Shown here in pieces: positions 11,305-23,575 of a DNA stretch of 64,000 bases; within the stretch, counting starts at the first letter, position 1; each line of letters begins with the position of its first letter. Source of the DNA: Chimonanthus salicifolius (lineage: Eukaryota > Streptophyta > Magnoliopsida > Laurales > Calycanthaceae); the NCBI GenBank assembly GCA_013350335.1, contig CM023534.1, positions 13,044,802 through 13,108,801 of the forward strand, read 5' to 3'. Below the pieces are notes generated by a model. The model was not told where the DNA came from. It ran no database searches and worked only from the letters and a program-made list of their open reading frames with translations. The translations under genes and the position numbers were made by a program.

Positions 11305-13789
11305 TGATAAGCACAGAAAAATAACTGTTTTACCCTTTTATTTGGACTACTTAGCCCATGTTTTGTGTGATTTAAGATATGTCTAATGAGATTTTGGAAG
11401 TTTTATAGGATTTATAGGGAAATGCAAGATATGAGAATTAAAAAGGGAAATTTTGCAATTTATGGGCCTAAGTTGATATTTTGGAAAGTTAGAATTTTTA
11501 ATAATTATTTTACCACATTTTTAGGAGTTTTATTTGTAAACTAATTAATTCAAATCCATTTATGAGAGTTTGGATTAATTTAGTACATTTTTATAATTGA
11601 TTGTAAGTGGTAAAATTAATTATTAGTTTTCCATATTTTGAAAAGTCCAATTATTAAGCCCATTAAGAAAAGCCCATAAAGAAATCCACATGTGTGAAGA
11701 CTATTTTCATTATCTCAAGAGAAAATTCAAATTTTACAAGCTAATATAAGAGGATTTTCGAATTTGGCAAGTGGATTAAGGAAAAAGAAAGAAAATAAGA
11801 AAGGGAGAAATAAGGAAGATTTGACACATGTCCAGTATTTTGGTCATAAAGTTTCACTCCTATATCCGATTGTTTTGATTCTTTTTGTGTTGGAAAGAAG
11901 ATTTCAAGGAATACAACGTTTTTGTTTACAACTTTTCCTGATTAGGAAGTTAATAAGGTCAAAACTGAGCTATAAGATGGTACATGTGTAAAAAATGGAA
12001 TTTTACACCCATTTTCCTTTTACGAATTTTATCTCCTTGCCTCCTTTAAGTCATTCCATATTTAGCACAAATCATATCAGCCCTCTATGTGTCCCTTTCT
12101 TTATTTAAATCTTTAAATCTAATCCAATTCATTCATTCTACCTCCTTTCATCTACAAATACTAGCCCTCTCCCATTGAGAAAATTGAACTTGCACATTGC
12201 AGAAAAGGTTGTGGAAAGGAGAGGAAGAAGAGAAGGAGAAAGACTATGGGATTTTCAATCTACATTGGGTTATAAGGTTGGTGGATTTTGATTTCCATCG
12301 TATTTTTCTTATGTCTTTATTCCAAAACTCCAATTGATTTGTAATTTTTAATTCCATGTTTTAATCAATAAGAGAAGGTGAGAATTAGAATTATGGTTTT
12401 CCAATTGTTCTTTCATGTGTAATGAAAATTTCAATTTTACTCACATTCTTTTAATGATTTTATGTTGTTTATTTTTCTAAGAAATTTAAGGAAAGTGAGA
12501 TTATTTTACGATTGATAGAACTTGATTTTTCCCTTCTAAAGCTCCTTCAAGAGTGAGATTATTTTAGATTTGGAATTTCAAGTATAAATTTTACCTAAGC
12601 CTAAGGCCGGAATTGAATTTTCATAGTTAAATGGATTTCATAGATTTTATATTTAGAATTTTAATGAATTTGAGATTTGAATGCGTGTTAAATAATTTAC
12701 GTGAACTCCATGTTTTATGCCGTTATTTTATCATTAAAATTTGGATGATAATGCCTCCTTGATTCTTTGATCCAGTTCCATTGTAAATATGTATATAGGT
12801 AATTTAGATGTTATTTATATTTTCTTTTGTTTATAAATTCAAATTCTTGAAAATTGTGGAACTATGTTGGTAATTAACAAATTGCATATTAATTTTGTGT
12901 TTTAAGTTAGATTAAGATTATTTATAATTTTTAAATTAATTCCACCATCTTAATTAAAGCTAGGTGAATTTTGTGTTTTGCATGAAAATTAGATCTTTTG
13001 AATGGTTAATTTCTAATTTTAGATGTTATTCCTATTTTTGGACTTGTTTTCTATTTTTAGAATGTTTCTAAATTAAAATTAGATTTCCTAGATTAGATAA
13101 TTGATTCCAAGTTTAAGATTTATTTCTATGATTTTCTAAATTTCTTAAAATATATAATTCAGTGGTATGTTTTTCACGGATATATTTTCCTAAGTTCCGA
13201 TGGGTTTGACCTCGCACTTAATCGCTATACTATCTAATGGTTCGTGCGCTTGCAAGTTATAAATTTAAAATTTGCACAGCAGTATCCAAAATTGGAAAAG
13301 GATTAAAATAAGCTCATGCATGTGTTATGCGCATGGGATGAGAACAAGGATCAACACTGGTTTATTGGTTTTCTACTCCACGATACATGTAGCAAACTCC
13401 TTTCACTTTTTTCTCTTTCATTATCCTTTCCATGTCATCCTTTGCTGCCCCTAATTTCTCTGTTTTAATTCTTCTTTTGCAATCTTTCTTCTTTTTGCTT
13501 CACATCAGCTTGCTAGGACGATGGTAGCTGTATTTTTTTCACAATTCTGCTTCATTTTTGTATGTAAACATGGCAGCCATCTTCCCATTGAATCTTTTTT
13601 TCTTGCTTTATTTTATCTGAATTCGGCTAGCACTTCTCTTGATTCTAAAAATACACTTATTACACCAAATTATGACAAGTATAATTATAAATAAACAATA
13701 TATTACATTAATAATACAAAATAAATAAAATTCAATAACTAACTAATCCAATATTTAAAGGTAGAATTGTCATTTTTCTGTGCTCATCA
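11305..13789. mobile_element. 2.5 kb unit with imperfect inverted ends
   Basis: The left end reads TGATAAGCACAGAAAAAT, and the complement of the right end reads TGATGAGCACAGAAAAAT. Weaker matching continues for about another 15 bases (TTTTACCC against TTCTACC). No clear target duplication was found. It contains no recognisable coding domain, and the short open frames at 11764-11991 and 13272-13454 look incidental. The TG...CA ends would also fit a solo LTR. A partial relative lies at 8158-10015. Confidence 0.55.
13207..13268 (-). repeat. Motif copy 3
   Basis: It contains GACCTCGCACT and GGTTCGTGCGCTTGCAAG, in the same orientation as 9958-10015. It lies within the 11305-13789 unit, at the place equivalent to where the asparaginase fragment begins in the related unit. 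Confidence 0.6.
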
Positions 13790-15282
13790 AGGGTCCTGAT
13801 CTATAACTCTCAATTAGAGCCTTAAGAGAAACAGGGCAAGTAAAGGAAATAGAGAAGTCATACAAGAGAAATTGTGAAATGGGGAAAAGAAATGGGATAC
13901 GTAGAAGGCTTTGATCAATTAAGTCATGATCACATGAACACTTTAATCATAAGAAATAGTGAATAATCTTAATGTTAATATTTCTAGAAATTACAATATA
14001 GTGATATGTGAATTTATGTTCTTGACATATGTATATGAACGAAGGACCGAAAGCAAACCCAGTATTACCTTCATTCACTGATCGGCTAGGATCAGGTAGG
14101 TTTTTCTACTTTCTTGATGTATCACATGACTGATATGTATGTGGAGATAATATTTATTTTCAATGCATGATTTAAATGTTTTATCAATGCATGGACATGA
14201 AAGCATGCATCTTTGGAGAATGGGAATAGTTGAGTTAAAGATTAGGGGATGTTAAACTCCAACCTAAAGTATATGACAATACCATAACTATTCTGTATGG
14301 CCGCGTCCATGTACACAGGAATTGGGCATATAAAATGGGTACAAAGCTCCTGGGTGAGAGACCCGAAACCTGCGCAGGAGAGTATGGGTGATAGTATAGC
14401 CCCGGTAATTCTAGTTAAATACTAAGAATTGGGTAATAGCTCCCAGCTGGTGCCCTAGGAAAGCTACGGACATAATGGCCAATGATTATAACTGTTTGAA
14501 TGGAAAGTATGATAGAGAGAAATGCATGGCCATGAAAGGGGTTTGCATTGATTCATGTACCATTGGCATTTGCATCATGTTAATTTAATGAGTTATCAAA
14601 AGTATGTTGATTATGAAGTGATTTATGAAATGATTATGAACTGATTTCAAATGCTTTATAAATATGAGATATGAATTGATTTTGAAATATGGGGTGGAAA
14701 TGATTTCAATTGAATTATATGATATGAAAAACTTGTATGTTTTTCCCCGATTTTTATATATGTTATGTTGGTACCCACTTTGATGGGAAATCCTATTGGG
14801 CATTGACTAAGCCCACAATACTCTATTCTTTTAGAAGCTAATACAGGAAAGGAGAAATGTGATGAGGCAGGACCAAGCGTCAGTCATGCGTAGTTATGGA
14901 TAGAGGCAAGATGGAAAATTGCATAGAGGCTTATCATTTTTAATATCATTAGTGAATGAAACATTTCGTAGTTATGAGTTATTTGAGAAAGTTGGATTAT
15001 TGTAATTGAACCTTTGATTTGAGATTATTATAATGATTTGCCTAGATTGAGAAGGATGAAATCAAGATTGTTAAATGAATGTACATATTTCCGCATTATT
15101 CCAAGTTAGTGTATTGCTAAGTTTACGTAGAGTCTTTCCATGTGCACATACTGGTTGGGCCAGTTAAGGGTCGAATCTTCGGATTTGGACTTGACTCGCG
15201 TCGTGGCACTCTCCCCTTTCTTCATGTGGTTGAATAAAAAAAATTACTCTGATAATTAGGGAGAAAAGGGAGGGGCGCTACA
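13790..15282 (+). repeat. Right part of the 8.8 kb insertion, shared with 62022-64000
   Basis: From about 14035 (GAACGAAGGACCGAAAGC) to the TG...CA end at 15282, this stretch matches the complement of 62022-63300 block by block. One matching block is GCACTCTCCCCTTTCTTCA. No gene is visible. Confidence 0.75.
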
Positions 15283-15287
15283 TCTGA

Positions 15288-15901
15288 GGTGGATGAGAAA
15301 CAGATGTCAACCCATAGTTATACAAAGCAAATTGAGGCTGTAATAATCCCTATGGTTACAGAGCTTCATGACGCAGGTCTCAAGTTCCAGAAGAAAGAAG
15401 TCACTGAGGGCAGCTTACTTGATATCAGGTTTAAAAAGGGCATTCTCATAATCCCTCAATTAAACGTTCAAGACCATACAAACTCTCTCTTCCTTAATCA
15501 CATTGCCTTGGAACAATTCTACACCCACTGTCCCCCTTACATAACATCTTACACCAAATTGATGGATCAACTCATTAGCAATGCAGACGATGTTGGGATT
15601 CTGCGTAAAAGTAACATTATCCGCAACTGGTTGGGCAGTGATGAGGAAGTAGCAGATCTCTTCAACAAGATGGGGAAGGAGATATTCATAGATACAAATA
15701 AAATCTACTTAAAAGGATTTTGCAATGGAGATCAACAACCACTATAACTCAACCTTTAACACATGGAGAGCAATCTTGGCATGCAATTACTTCAACAATC
15801 CATGGTCGATCATTTCAGTTGTCGCCGCTGCATTTTTTCTCCTCCTAACTGTCACACGAACCTTCTTCGCCATATATACATATCATAAGACTTCCTTTTG
15901 A
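15288..15901 (+). pseudogene. DUF247 copy 1, 3' part with membrane segment
   Basis: The gene resumes after the TCTGA duplication. Family motifs present are ELHDAGLKFQKKE, LLDIRFKKGILIIPQLNVQD, HIALEQFY, SYTKLMDQLI and WLGSDEEVADLFNKMGKEIF. An extra A near 15712 (a run of four where copies 2 and 4 have three) shifts the frame and ends translation at 15747. In the alternative frame the gene continues through NPWSIISVVAAAFFLLLTVT, the C-terminal membrane segment, to a stop at about 15901. This copy therefore preserves the ancestral C-terminus that copy 4 lacks. Confidence 0.9.
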
Positions 15902-17560
15902 CATCCTTTGTTGCTCCATACATCTTGTTAGTGCCCCAGTTTGGCCAAGTCTTTGTTTGTCAATTCCATAACTCGAGAAAAAAACACTTGTTAAAAGAAG
16001 CTTAAAGACTCATGACTATCAAGGAAGAAGATCATGCTCCACCAAAGGCTCAAAGCTCATCGTAATGGCAATCATAAAAAGTTATTATGGCCATAGATGA
16101 CCTTAGGTGGAACCCACACCAAAGAGAGGACTATCCCTAGGCTTAGTTGAACAAAATATAAAATCATATAAGGCCTAGAAAGGTTACTGTACAGTAAATT
16201 GGAAATAAATTTGAAAAATGAATTATATTCACTATCAGCCCGACCAGTCTATCTCATCGACCCTTCGGTGGAGACAGGACCGACTCATTGTAGTCAAGGA
16301 CTGGTCGGCCAGTTTGACATAAGTTCTGGAACTTAGAACTGTCATTTTAAGAATGCCTCTGACCGAGAGTCTCGTATGCACCGACCCCTCGGTGATGAAC
16401 TTAATCGACCCCTCATGGTCAACTACTCATCAGTAAAAGAATTATGTGTCCTAGACTATGAACCAAAGTAGGCTCTCAAAAAAACAGATATCTCGGTGAT
16501 TTAAGACCGATTGAGAGTAACAGGACCGACCCCTCGGCAAAGGGTGACAGGTCGTTCTAGATTTGACTAGTTTTTGTCTTGAAACTCTGTAATCATGGAG
16601 TTGCCCCAGATCGAACCTCTCGTATGGATCTACCCATCGGTGCCATGATTATCGACCCATCGGCAACACCGACATGTCGACCGGGAAATAATAATGCCGT
16701 TGGGAGTGCATTTAATGCTCAAAGGTCGGGTGGTTGAACGGTAATAAATATGAACACCGAGCCATCGGTGCCTCTGACCTGTCGGTCTTGGACAGTCCAA
16801 ATGACCGTTAATACTTCTCTATAAATATGAGTGTTGTATGATCATTTGGGCCTCTTCCCTAAACTGAGGAAAATCATATATTCTGAGAAACGATCAGCTC
16901 TCTTATGCCTATACCAAAAATCAAATACCCAATCTTAGAATAAAGATTGAGAGAGAAAGAAAGAAGAGAATATACAACATCTTCTAGGACATGAACCAAT
17001 TATCCTAGCCTTATTGAAATTGTGATTGCTATACGATGTCTACAAGAAAAAGTGCCATCACAACTTGAGTGATTGAGAAGCAAACATCATCAACGAGAAA
17101 GAGCTTTAAGGCAAGTGCTTCTTGGTTTTAACTTTACTTTTAAAACCTGTAATCCGAAAGTGGATTAGGGAGAGGTACTCCAGAACCACTATAAAAAACT
17201 CTAGAGCGTCGTCTTTAAAACAGTAGTGGGTGGAACTCCCAGCCGATTGAGTGAGGTGTAGTTCCTACTCTATTTGTGAGGGTGTAAGTCCCCGCTTAGT
17301 AAAATTTGGAGATAGCTCAAGATTTGGTAAGTCCTAATAGTGGATGTAGGTTGGTTAACCGAACCACTTTATATTGTTCATCCTTGCCATTGTGGTGTTA
17401 GAACTAACTTCTTGTATTGATTGTTCAATCACTTTTGCTGACACACTTACTTGATTATTGTATCACCCACAGTTAGACTAATCAGTCAAGTTAATTTTAA
17501 AAAGGGATAACAATTTCATATTGACCACCCCCCCCCCCCCCCCCCCCCCCTTTAGGATCA
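15902..17560. mobile_element. Probable LTR retroelement remnant ending in poly-C
   Basis: The stretch separates the copy 1 3' end from the usual post-DUF247 flank, which resumes at about 17605. It has a possible start TGTTAGTGCCCC at about 15929, many CGACCCCTCGG-like words, a TATAAATA box near 16822 and a run of 23 C at its right end. No coding domain is visible. I infer a decayed LTR; boundaries are uncertain. Confidence 0.4.
17528..17550 (+). repeat. Poly-C tract, 23 bases
   Basis: An uninterrupted run of 23 C follows TTGACCA and precedes TTTAGGATC. Runs this long are rare in plant DNA and prone to length error. Confidence 0.85.
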
Positions 17561-19696
17561 ATCGTGTACTAGTAGGAAATTTCACATCTTTTATTCATGT
17601 TCATCCAAGCAAACTTTGTGATGAATATGTACCTGAAAATCATAGACTAAATTCTCTTCATTAATGGTCGAAAATTTTAGGAAGTTTGTGTGAAGATGAA
17701 GGATGGTATTTGTTTTGTAGTGATGATAGCGATAGCCAATAGAGTGGAGTGTGAGGAAGTTAATCAAGACATATTTCTATTTACTAAGGGAAGGCTTCGT
17801 GTACACTTGTGATCTATGAAAAGTGGTTATTCAATAAATTGTATGTGAATTTCTCATTATTTTTCAAGTTTGTGATGATTGATTGATCACTTTGTGAAGA
17901 TGTGCTACATGATGCTTGAGAAAATGGTATGAACGTTTTGCAGCAAAAAAACCTGCACAATCTACGTGATTGAAGCAGTGATCCTCAGAGAAAGGAAAGG
18001 TAGTGAAGAAGACCGGGAATTTACATGGCCAAGGGCAACTTCACATGCATTTTTCAACCACCACTCTAAACTCTAACTTTTTTATTAAATGAGTTAATAG
18101 ATTAGACCTTAATTTCTTTTCTCAACTTTTTAATTAAACGGCTTAATTGACCAAACCCTCTTTTTTTTATGTACCAAATTTGAGTTGAACCTGATTGTGT
18201 GTTAATTAACTCCAATTGTTTGGGTGGTGGGACTCAAATAGATTAACCTGCTCGCATTGCGGGACATCCCAGTCCAATCCAACCTTGGGATCTAAAGTAA
18301 ACTAGTATCTGTTTTTGTGCTGAATTTGTCAAGCCAGAATAAGACATGAATCTGGCCTTCTTCAAGAGTTGTTCTTGTACACAAACAGCTGTATGTATTG
18401 CAGGAATCTGGGTATTTTTTTTCTAGATGGATATTTTTAATTTAATAGATTATAAAGAGCTACTCAAATTAAAATCTTGTTGGTTCAGCAAGTTTAAGTA
18501 TCTAACCAATTTTAATAGGTCCCGCATCCCATTTAAAAAACAGTTGTAGATGTGCCCTTTGGTCACATCGCCACCCGAGATCCATAGTAAAAGACCAAAT
18601 TTAAAACAAATTAACAAACAAAACCACTGTTAATGACTAGTTTAGACTTAATTATTTAGGTGACCTGATTAGAGCTGCTTGCTAAAATATGCTTCGGCCA
18701 TTCGGAATATGGAAGAAGTAGATCATCTATATTGATGGAATCTTCATTATTGTGAGGCTATCATTTTCACTTCAACAACTCTCGTTGTTCTACAAATAAA
18801 ATAGAAGTATTTATAGTTTTAAACTTTTTTAAAGAAAAGAACTTTTAGTGTTCAACTTAACATGTTCTGTCAAATTATTTATTACATACATACATGCCAC
18901 TTGTGTATAGAGAAAGATTCTAATAGACCCAAGTTTTTTTTTTTAATTTTGAATGACATCAGTTGCATATTTGATTTTATAGTAATTGAGGCAGAACGGA
19001 TAGAAACGCAAGTGTTTTTATAACAAGATATATCAATCTACATTTGCACCACATAAGTAATAACAATTGAAGAAAATTATAAGTTTGATGTCTCTTGTTA
19101 TAAGAAATACTAATATTCTTATCAATTTTCTAATTGAGATTTTTTTAAAATCTACCCTTTTAGAAAATTCTAATGATGAAACTTAGGATGGTATTATTGA
19201 ATTTTAAGGGATACACAAAAGATGTATAGTTGTGAAGATGAATCCACAATCATGTTTAGAAAAATCAAATTGACACTGTTATCTCAATGAGGAAGTTGTC
19301 AATTTATTCAAGAAAATCAATTCTTGAAAAAATATATTTTACTTTCATCCACATAGTCTGACTAGTACCGTGAAATTTGACCTCTTGCAAAATGGTGAAA
19401 TCCAACATCTCAATTATTTGTATTAAAATATTTCAATTTGCTGATAGCCAAAACCAGCAAATTGCTAAGCATGTAAGAATTGGAATGGAGTGGAGTAGCT
19501 CCACATAATAATATAATGATTATAATCAATTGGACTTAACTTAATCCTTCCCTTCCTCAAAAATAGTATACATTGACGTATGAACAGGTTTGTTATCGTC
19601 AATTGACACAACGTGTGAGGAAAATGAAACCAAATATATAATGACTAAACTACGTGTTGACGAGGACTCCTAGCAAGTCTTGATCTCATTTTTTGA

Positions 19697-20828
19697 CAGG
19701 GCCAGCCCTGATTATAGGCGAAGTAGGCGGTCGCCTAGAGCCCCCAAATAAAGAGGGCCCCCAAGTTCATAAGCTCCTTTAATATATGTTAAATAGTTTA
19801 TAATGTATAATTAATGCACAAATTCATTCTTGTCCAGTCGGTTAAAAGTGCCCCTTTACAGATTCAAGACCTAAGTTTAAATCATCATTTGACTATTTTT
19901 AACTATTTCGAATTTAAAACACTCAAAATTGAAAATTTATATATTAATAATTTTTCTACTCAATTTAAAGCGTAGGTTTCTTAAAAAATTAAAATAATGA
20001 TAGTAACTATCATAATAATAATTATTATAATCCTCATTTTATTGAGTTTAATAATAATAATAAAATTATTTTAATTAATAAAAAATCTTTTAAAATATAT
20101 CTATCATCTAAATAAAGAGAGAGAAATCTATATTGAGTTGATAATTTTGAATTAAAAATAATTTAAAGCTTTTAAAATTTGAAGAGATGAAAAAACATAG
20201 CTTTATTCATTTGATAAATGTAGATTTTATTAGAAGTAATATACAAGTATAAATCATTATAATTAAGATAATTTTTAATTTTTAATTTTTAATTTTTTAA
20301 AAAATATAGAAAAATTGAAAAATTAAAATAATAATAATATCTTCTTTTCAAATGAGAATTTGCATTAGTGTCACATTCGAATATGATAAAAGATGCAGTA
20401 CCAAAAGAATGAATTGCCAAATTATATAAAAAAGAATGAATTGTTATTTTCCAAGTGCATGAATTGCTTATAGAATAATGTTGATTATACCAGTTACAGT
20501 TACCTATGCAGAAATAAGTTTTTCAAAGTTAAAACTGATAAAATCTTATCTTCAGTCTACAATGTCACAAGAAAGATTGAATGGATTAGCTATCTTATCT
20601 ATTGAAAAATAAATGTTAAAAAAACTTGAATATAGTAATTTAATTAGTAATTTTGCATCTTAAAATAAGAATAAATTTTAAATAATACTTTGTTATAAAT
20701 TTTATTATAATATTTTATTTAGTTTCACACATTGTAAAAAAAATTGTATGATTTTATTTTTTGTGAGTATATAAAGGTCCCATCTTAAAAACTCGCCTAG
20801 GGCCCCTGCAATCTCAGGGCCGGCCTTG
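19697..20828 (+). mobile_element. Deleted hAT element (ZMYM1-like transposase family)
   Basis: The left end is CAGGGCCAGCCCTG and the complement of the right end is CAAGGCCGGCCCTGAG. The flanking 8-base duplication is TTTTTTGA (19689-19696) against CTTTTTGA (20829-20836), one mismatch. The paralogous block at about 45535 lacks the insertion. The 1.1 kb element retains only the 3' end of its transposase. Confidence 0.88.
20478..20663 (+). pseudogene. hAT transposase C-terminal remnant
   Basis: The translation includes FSKLKLIKSYLQSTMSQERL and GLAILSIEK, the C-terminal dimerisation region typical of plant hAT proteins annotated as zinc finger MYM-type 1-like. A TAA at 20610-20612 interrupts it, and the frame continues to a second TAA at 20661. 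The zinc finger and catalytic domain are absent. Confidence 0.88.
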
Positions 20829-21139
20829 CTTTTTGAAGATAGTTTGTTTGATGAGTCAGATCAAAGGTTATTTTCGAAGGTATCGTCCATTTATATTTAT
20901 TTAGCATGAGTGAGGTAAATATATTATCTAAGTTATCTTAATCGTCATTATCATAAATTTAAATTTTATTTATTTAAAGTAGGTAAATATTTCTTGAATC
21001 GTTTATATAGTTTAAAATCTAGTTTAAGAAAGGGTGAGAACAGATGAAAGATGAACCAGCAAATTGCTGAGCAAGTGGGATGGAGTGATGGACTATTATT
21101 ATGTTACAACCATTTGGGCTATCATTCACCATGTTTTCT

Positions 21140-21146
21140 TATAAAT
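21140..21146 (+). promoter_or_regulatory. TATA box of DUF247 copy 2
   Basis: TATAAAT lies 50 bases before the ATG at 21190, matching the spacing in copies 1 and 4. It argues against the ATG at 21145, which would overlap the box. Confidence 0.6.
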
Positions 21147-21189
21147 GTTTCTGCAACTGAGAATCTTCCACCACCAAGACACGAATCAA

Positions 21190-22778
21190 ATGGGGTGTCC
21201 CACTTTAGTAGTGCATATTGGACGGCGCAAATTCAAATTTGCAGGGGCCAATCTCAATTGGCTTCGTAATATAAGGAGAAAGAAGAATTTAGAGCGAGTA
21301 GATGAAGAAGATGCTGACTGCAGCGACTATCCTCCTCGACAAGAAGTAGATGGAGGGGTGAATGAGACTCCAGACCCAGAATGGATGATTACTGTCCAAG
21401 ACAAGCTTGAGGCAGAGCCGACAAAGCTAAGATGTTCAACAACAAGTGAAAGATGTTTCATTCATAGACTCCCTCATTACTTCCATCGTATCGACGTCTA
21501 CGCTCCTAGAGTCGTCTCTATCGGCCCATTGCACAGAGGAGCCAACAGACTGGAAACAATGGAAGAGCACAAATGGAGGTACATGCGTTCCCTCCTCTCC
21601 CGCTATCCAGATGTGCCCATGGAAGAGTATTTCATGGCCGTCAAAGCATTGGAGCAAAGGGCAAGAGATTGCTACTCCGAAACAATTCACCTCAGCAGCA
21701 AAGATTTTATAGAAATGATGGTCGTTGATGGTTGCTTCATCATCGAACTAGTATGCAAGGCAGGGAAGGTGTGGGGTTCAGATCCATCAGACCCTGTTCT
21801 GAGTAATGCTTGGTTTCTAAGCAATATAATGGACGACCTCCTCAAGCTAGAAAACCAGATCCCTTTCTTTGTTCTACAATGTTTGTTTAACCTCACTGAC
21901 CTTAGATCAGAAATCAATTTCTGCCTCACTCATCTCGTTCTCAATTTCTTCCAGTGTCGGACACCGCACAAATATGAGAGAAAAGATCATTCCCTGCTCA
22001 TGGGCCAGCACCTTCTTCATCTATTCCACTGCAATCTCCTTCCAGTTATGGGGGAGGAGAAAGAAGAAGTGGTACACCTTCAATTTCATTGTTGTTTCAC
22101 ACTGAAACATTCGGAGCAGGAGGAGGAAGAAACATTGTCATTCCATAGTGCTCAAGAAGAGATGCAATCTGAGGTGGATGAGGAACAAACATCAACCCAT
22201 AGTTCTACAGAGCAAACTGAGGAAATAATAATCCCTAGGGTTACAGAGCTTCATGACGCAGGCTAAAGTTCCAGAAAAAAGAAGGCACTATGGGCAGCTT
22301 CCTTGATATCAGGTTTAAAAAGGGTATTCTCATAATTCCTCAATTAAACGTTCAAGACCACACAAACTCTCTCTTCCATAATCTTATTGCCTTGGAACAA
22401 TTCTACACCCCCTGTCCCCCTTACATAACATCTTACACCAAATTGATGGATCAACTCATTAACAATGCAAATGATGTTGAGATTCTGCGTAAAAGTAACA
22501 TTATACGCAGCTGGTTGGGCAGTGATGAGGAAGTAGCAGATCTCTTCAACAAGATGGGGAAGGAGGTATTTGTAGATATAAATAAATTCTACTTAAAGGA
22601 TGTTGCAATGGATATCAACAACCACTATAACTCAACCTTTAACACGTGGCGAGCAATCTTGGCGCGCGATTACTTTAACAATCCATGGTCGATCACTAAA
22701 TTTCTAGCTGCTGTAATCCTTCTCTTGCTAGCTGTCACACAAACCTTCTTTACCGTATATCCATACCTCCACCTATGA
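21190..22778 (+). pseudogene. DUF247 (UPF0481) gene copy 2, one frameshift
   Basis: This is a full-length intronless DUF247 gene. From the ATG at 21190 it reads through DPEWMITVQDKLE, VVSIGPLHRG, VVDGCFIIELVCKAG, LLKLENQIPFFVLQCLFNL and an acidic linker. At about 22262-22266 a one-base deletion within the GLKF motif gives an immediate TAA. The other frame then continues without interruption to 22778 with LDIRFKKGILIIPQLNVQD, WLGSDEEVADLFNKMGKE and the membrane end (KFLAAVILLLLAVTQTFF). No second lesion was seen, so inactivation looks recent, or it could be an assembly error. It closely matches copy 4 in the middle third. Confidence 0.9.
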
Positions 22779-22960
22779 TCATAAGACTTCCTTTTGATGT
22801 CCTTTGTGTTAGCGATTGCATTATATTAGTATTTCTATTATGGAAGTAGAGTAGGGGTAATTTAGTCTTTTGTCAATAGTTTTTTGTATATATATATATA
22901 TATATATTCTGTTTTGTCAATTAAGGGAATTACATATCTTATCACTTTGTGATTCCATTC
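22779..22960 (+). other. 3' flank of copy 2 with TA microsatellite
   Basis: A run of about eleven TA repeats lies at 22887-22908, downstream of the stop. The stretch corresponds to sequence deleted in copy 4. Confidence 0.6.
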
Positions 22961-23504
22961 ATGTTCATCATGTTGAATTGTTTTCATGTTGATTGTTGGT
23001 GGAATCTACAAATGTATTGAGTCATATTTGATTTCTTTTGTGAATCATAGTGGTTATGAATGTAGGATAGTGGCTTCCTATCAATAAGGGATTAGTTGAT
23101 TAGGTGTAATTAGATGAATCATGGTTATTAGATCATGGCTAATTTGTTGTCCTATGTAATAGTAATCGGTCGTTAGACTTGGAGCATGTTATGATGATGG
23201 TTCCTTAGACTTAGGGAGATAGTTGCTTGCTTATTTCTGATTAACCTATATTAATGAACAAATATATTCTTATCTCCTATTTTTTCATGTATTTCTTTTA
23301 TTGTTTTATGCTACTCAATTGAGAGACTTAGAAGTTTTCTTAATGCAAATGTGTGTTGCCTCTTTCTAACCTAGTAATTGTGAGAGAGAAGATTGAACTT
23401 ATCTTATAACTTGTTAAAGATAACACATCCAAGCAAACTTTGCGATGAATGTGTATGTGAAAATCAAAGACATTGAAATTTTAGGAACTTTGTGTCAAGA
23501 TGAA

Positions 23505-23575
23505 GGATGGCAATAGTTTTGCAGTGATGATGGCAATAGTTTTGCAGTGTTGGTAGCAATAGCCAATAGCATGGT
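23505..23575 (+). repeat. Short tandem duplication
   Basis: GATGGCAATAGTTTTGCAGT occurs twice, about 27 bases apart, followed by a third weaker form. The paralogous block near 47710 has a single copy. Confidence 0.6.

Larger units (their letters stand above)
6463..15282 (+). mobile_element. 8.8 kb TG...CA insertion (LTR-type) with nested insertions
   Basis: It starts TGTGACGCCCC, ends GGGGCGCTACA, and is flanked by an exact 5-base duplication TCTGA. These are the marks of LTR retroelement integration. No gag or pol domain was found inside. No second internal copy of the left or right end was found, which suggests a solo LTR opened up by later insertions rather than a complete element. The right part (about 13970-15282) matches the complement of 62022-63300. 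Nested pieces include an 11305-13789 unit and a captured asparaginase fragment. The left third is A/T-rich with AATTAATT runs. Confidence 0.75.
17811..21040. repeat. Duplicated intergenic block B (upstream of copy 2)
   Basis: From CTTGTGATCTATGAAAAGTG to about AGAAAGGGTGA this block is nearly collinear with 43284-45748. The partner lacks the hAT insertion at 19697-20828, and this copy lacks the hAT-like insertion at 43410-43770. No gene is visible. Parts of the block also match block A, so it is an old reused intergenic unit. Confidence 0.85.
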
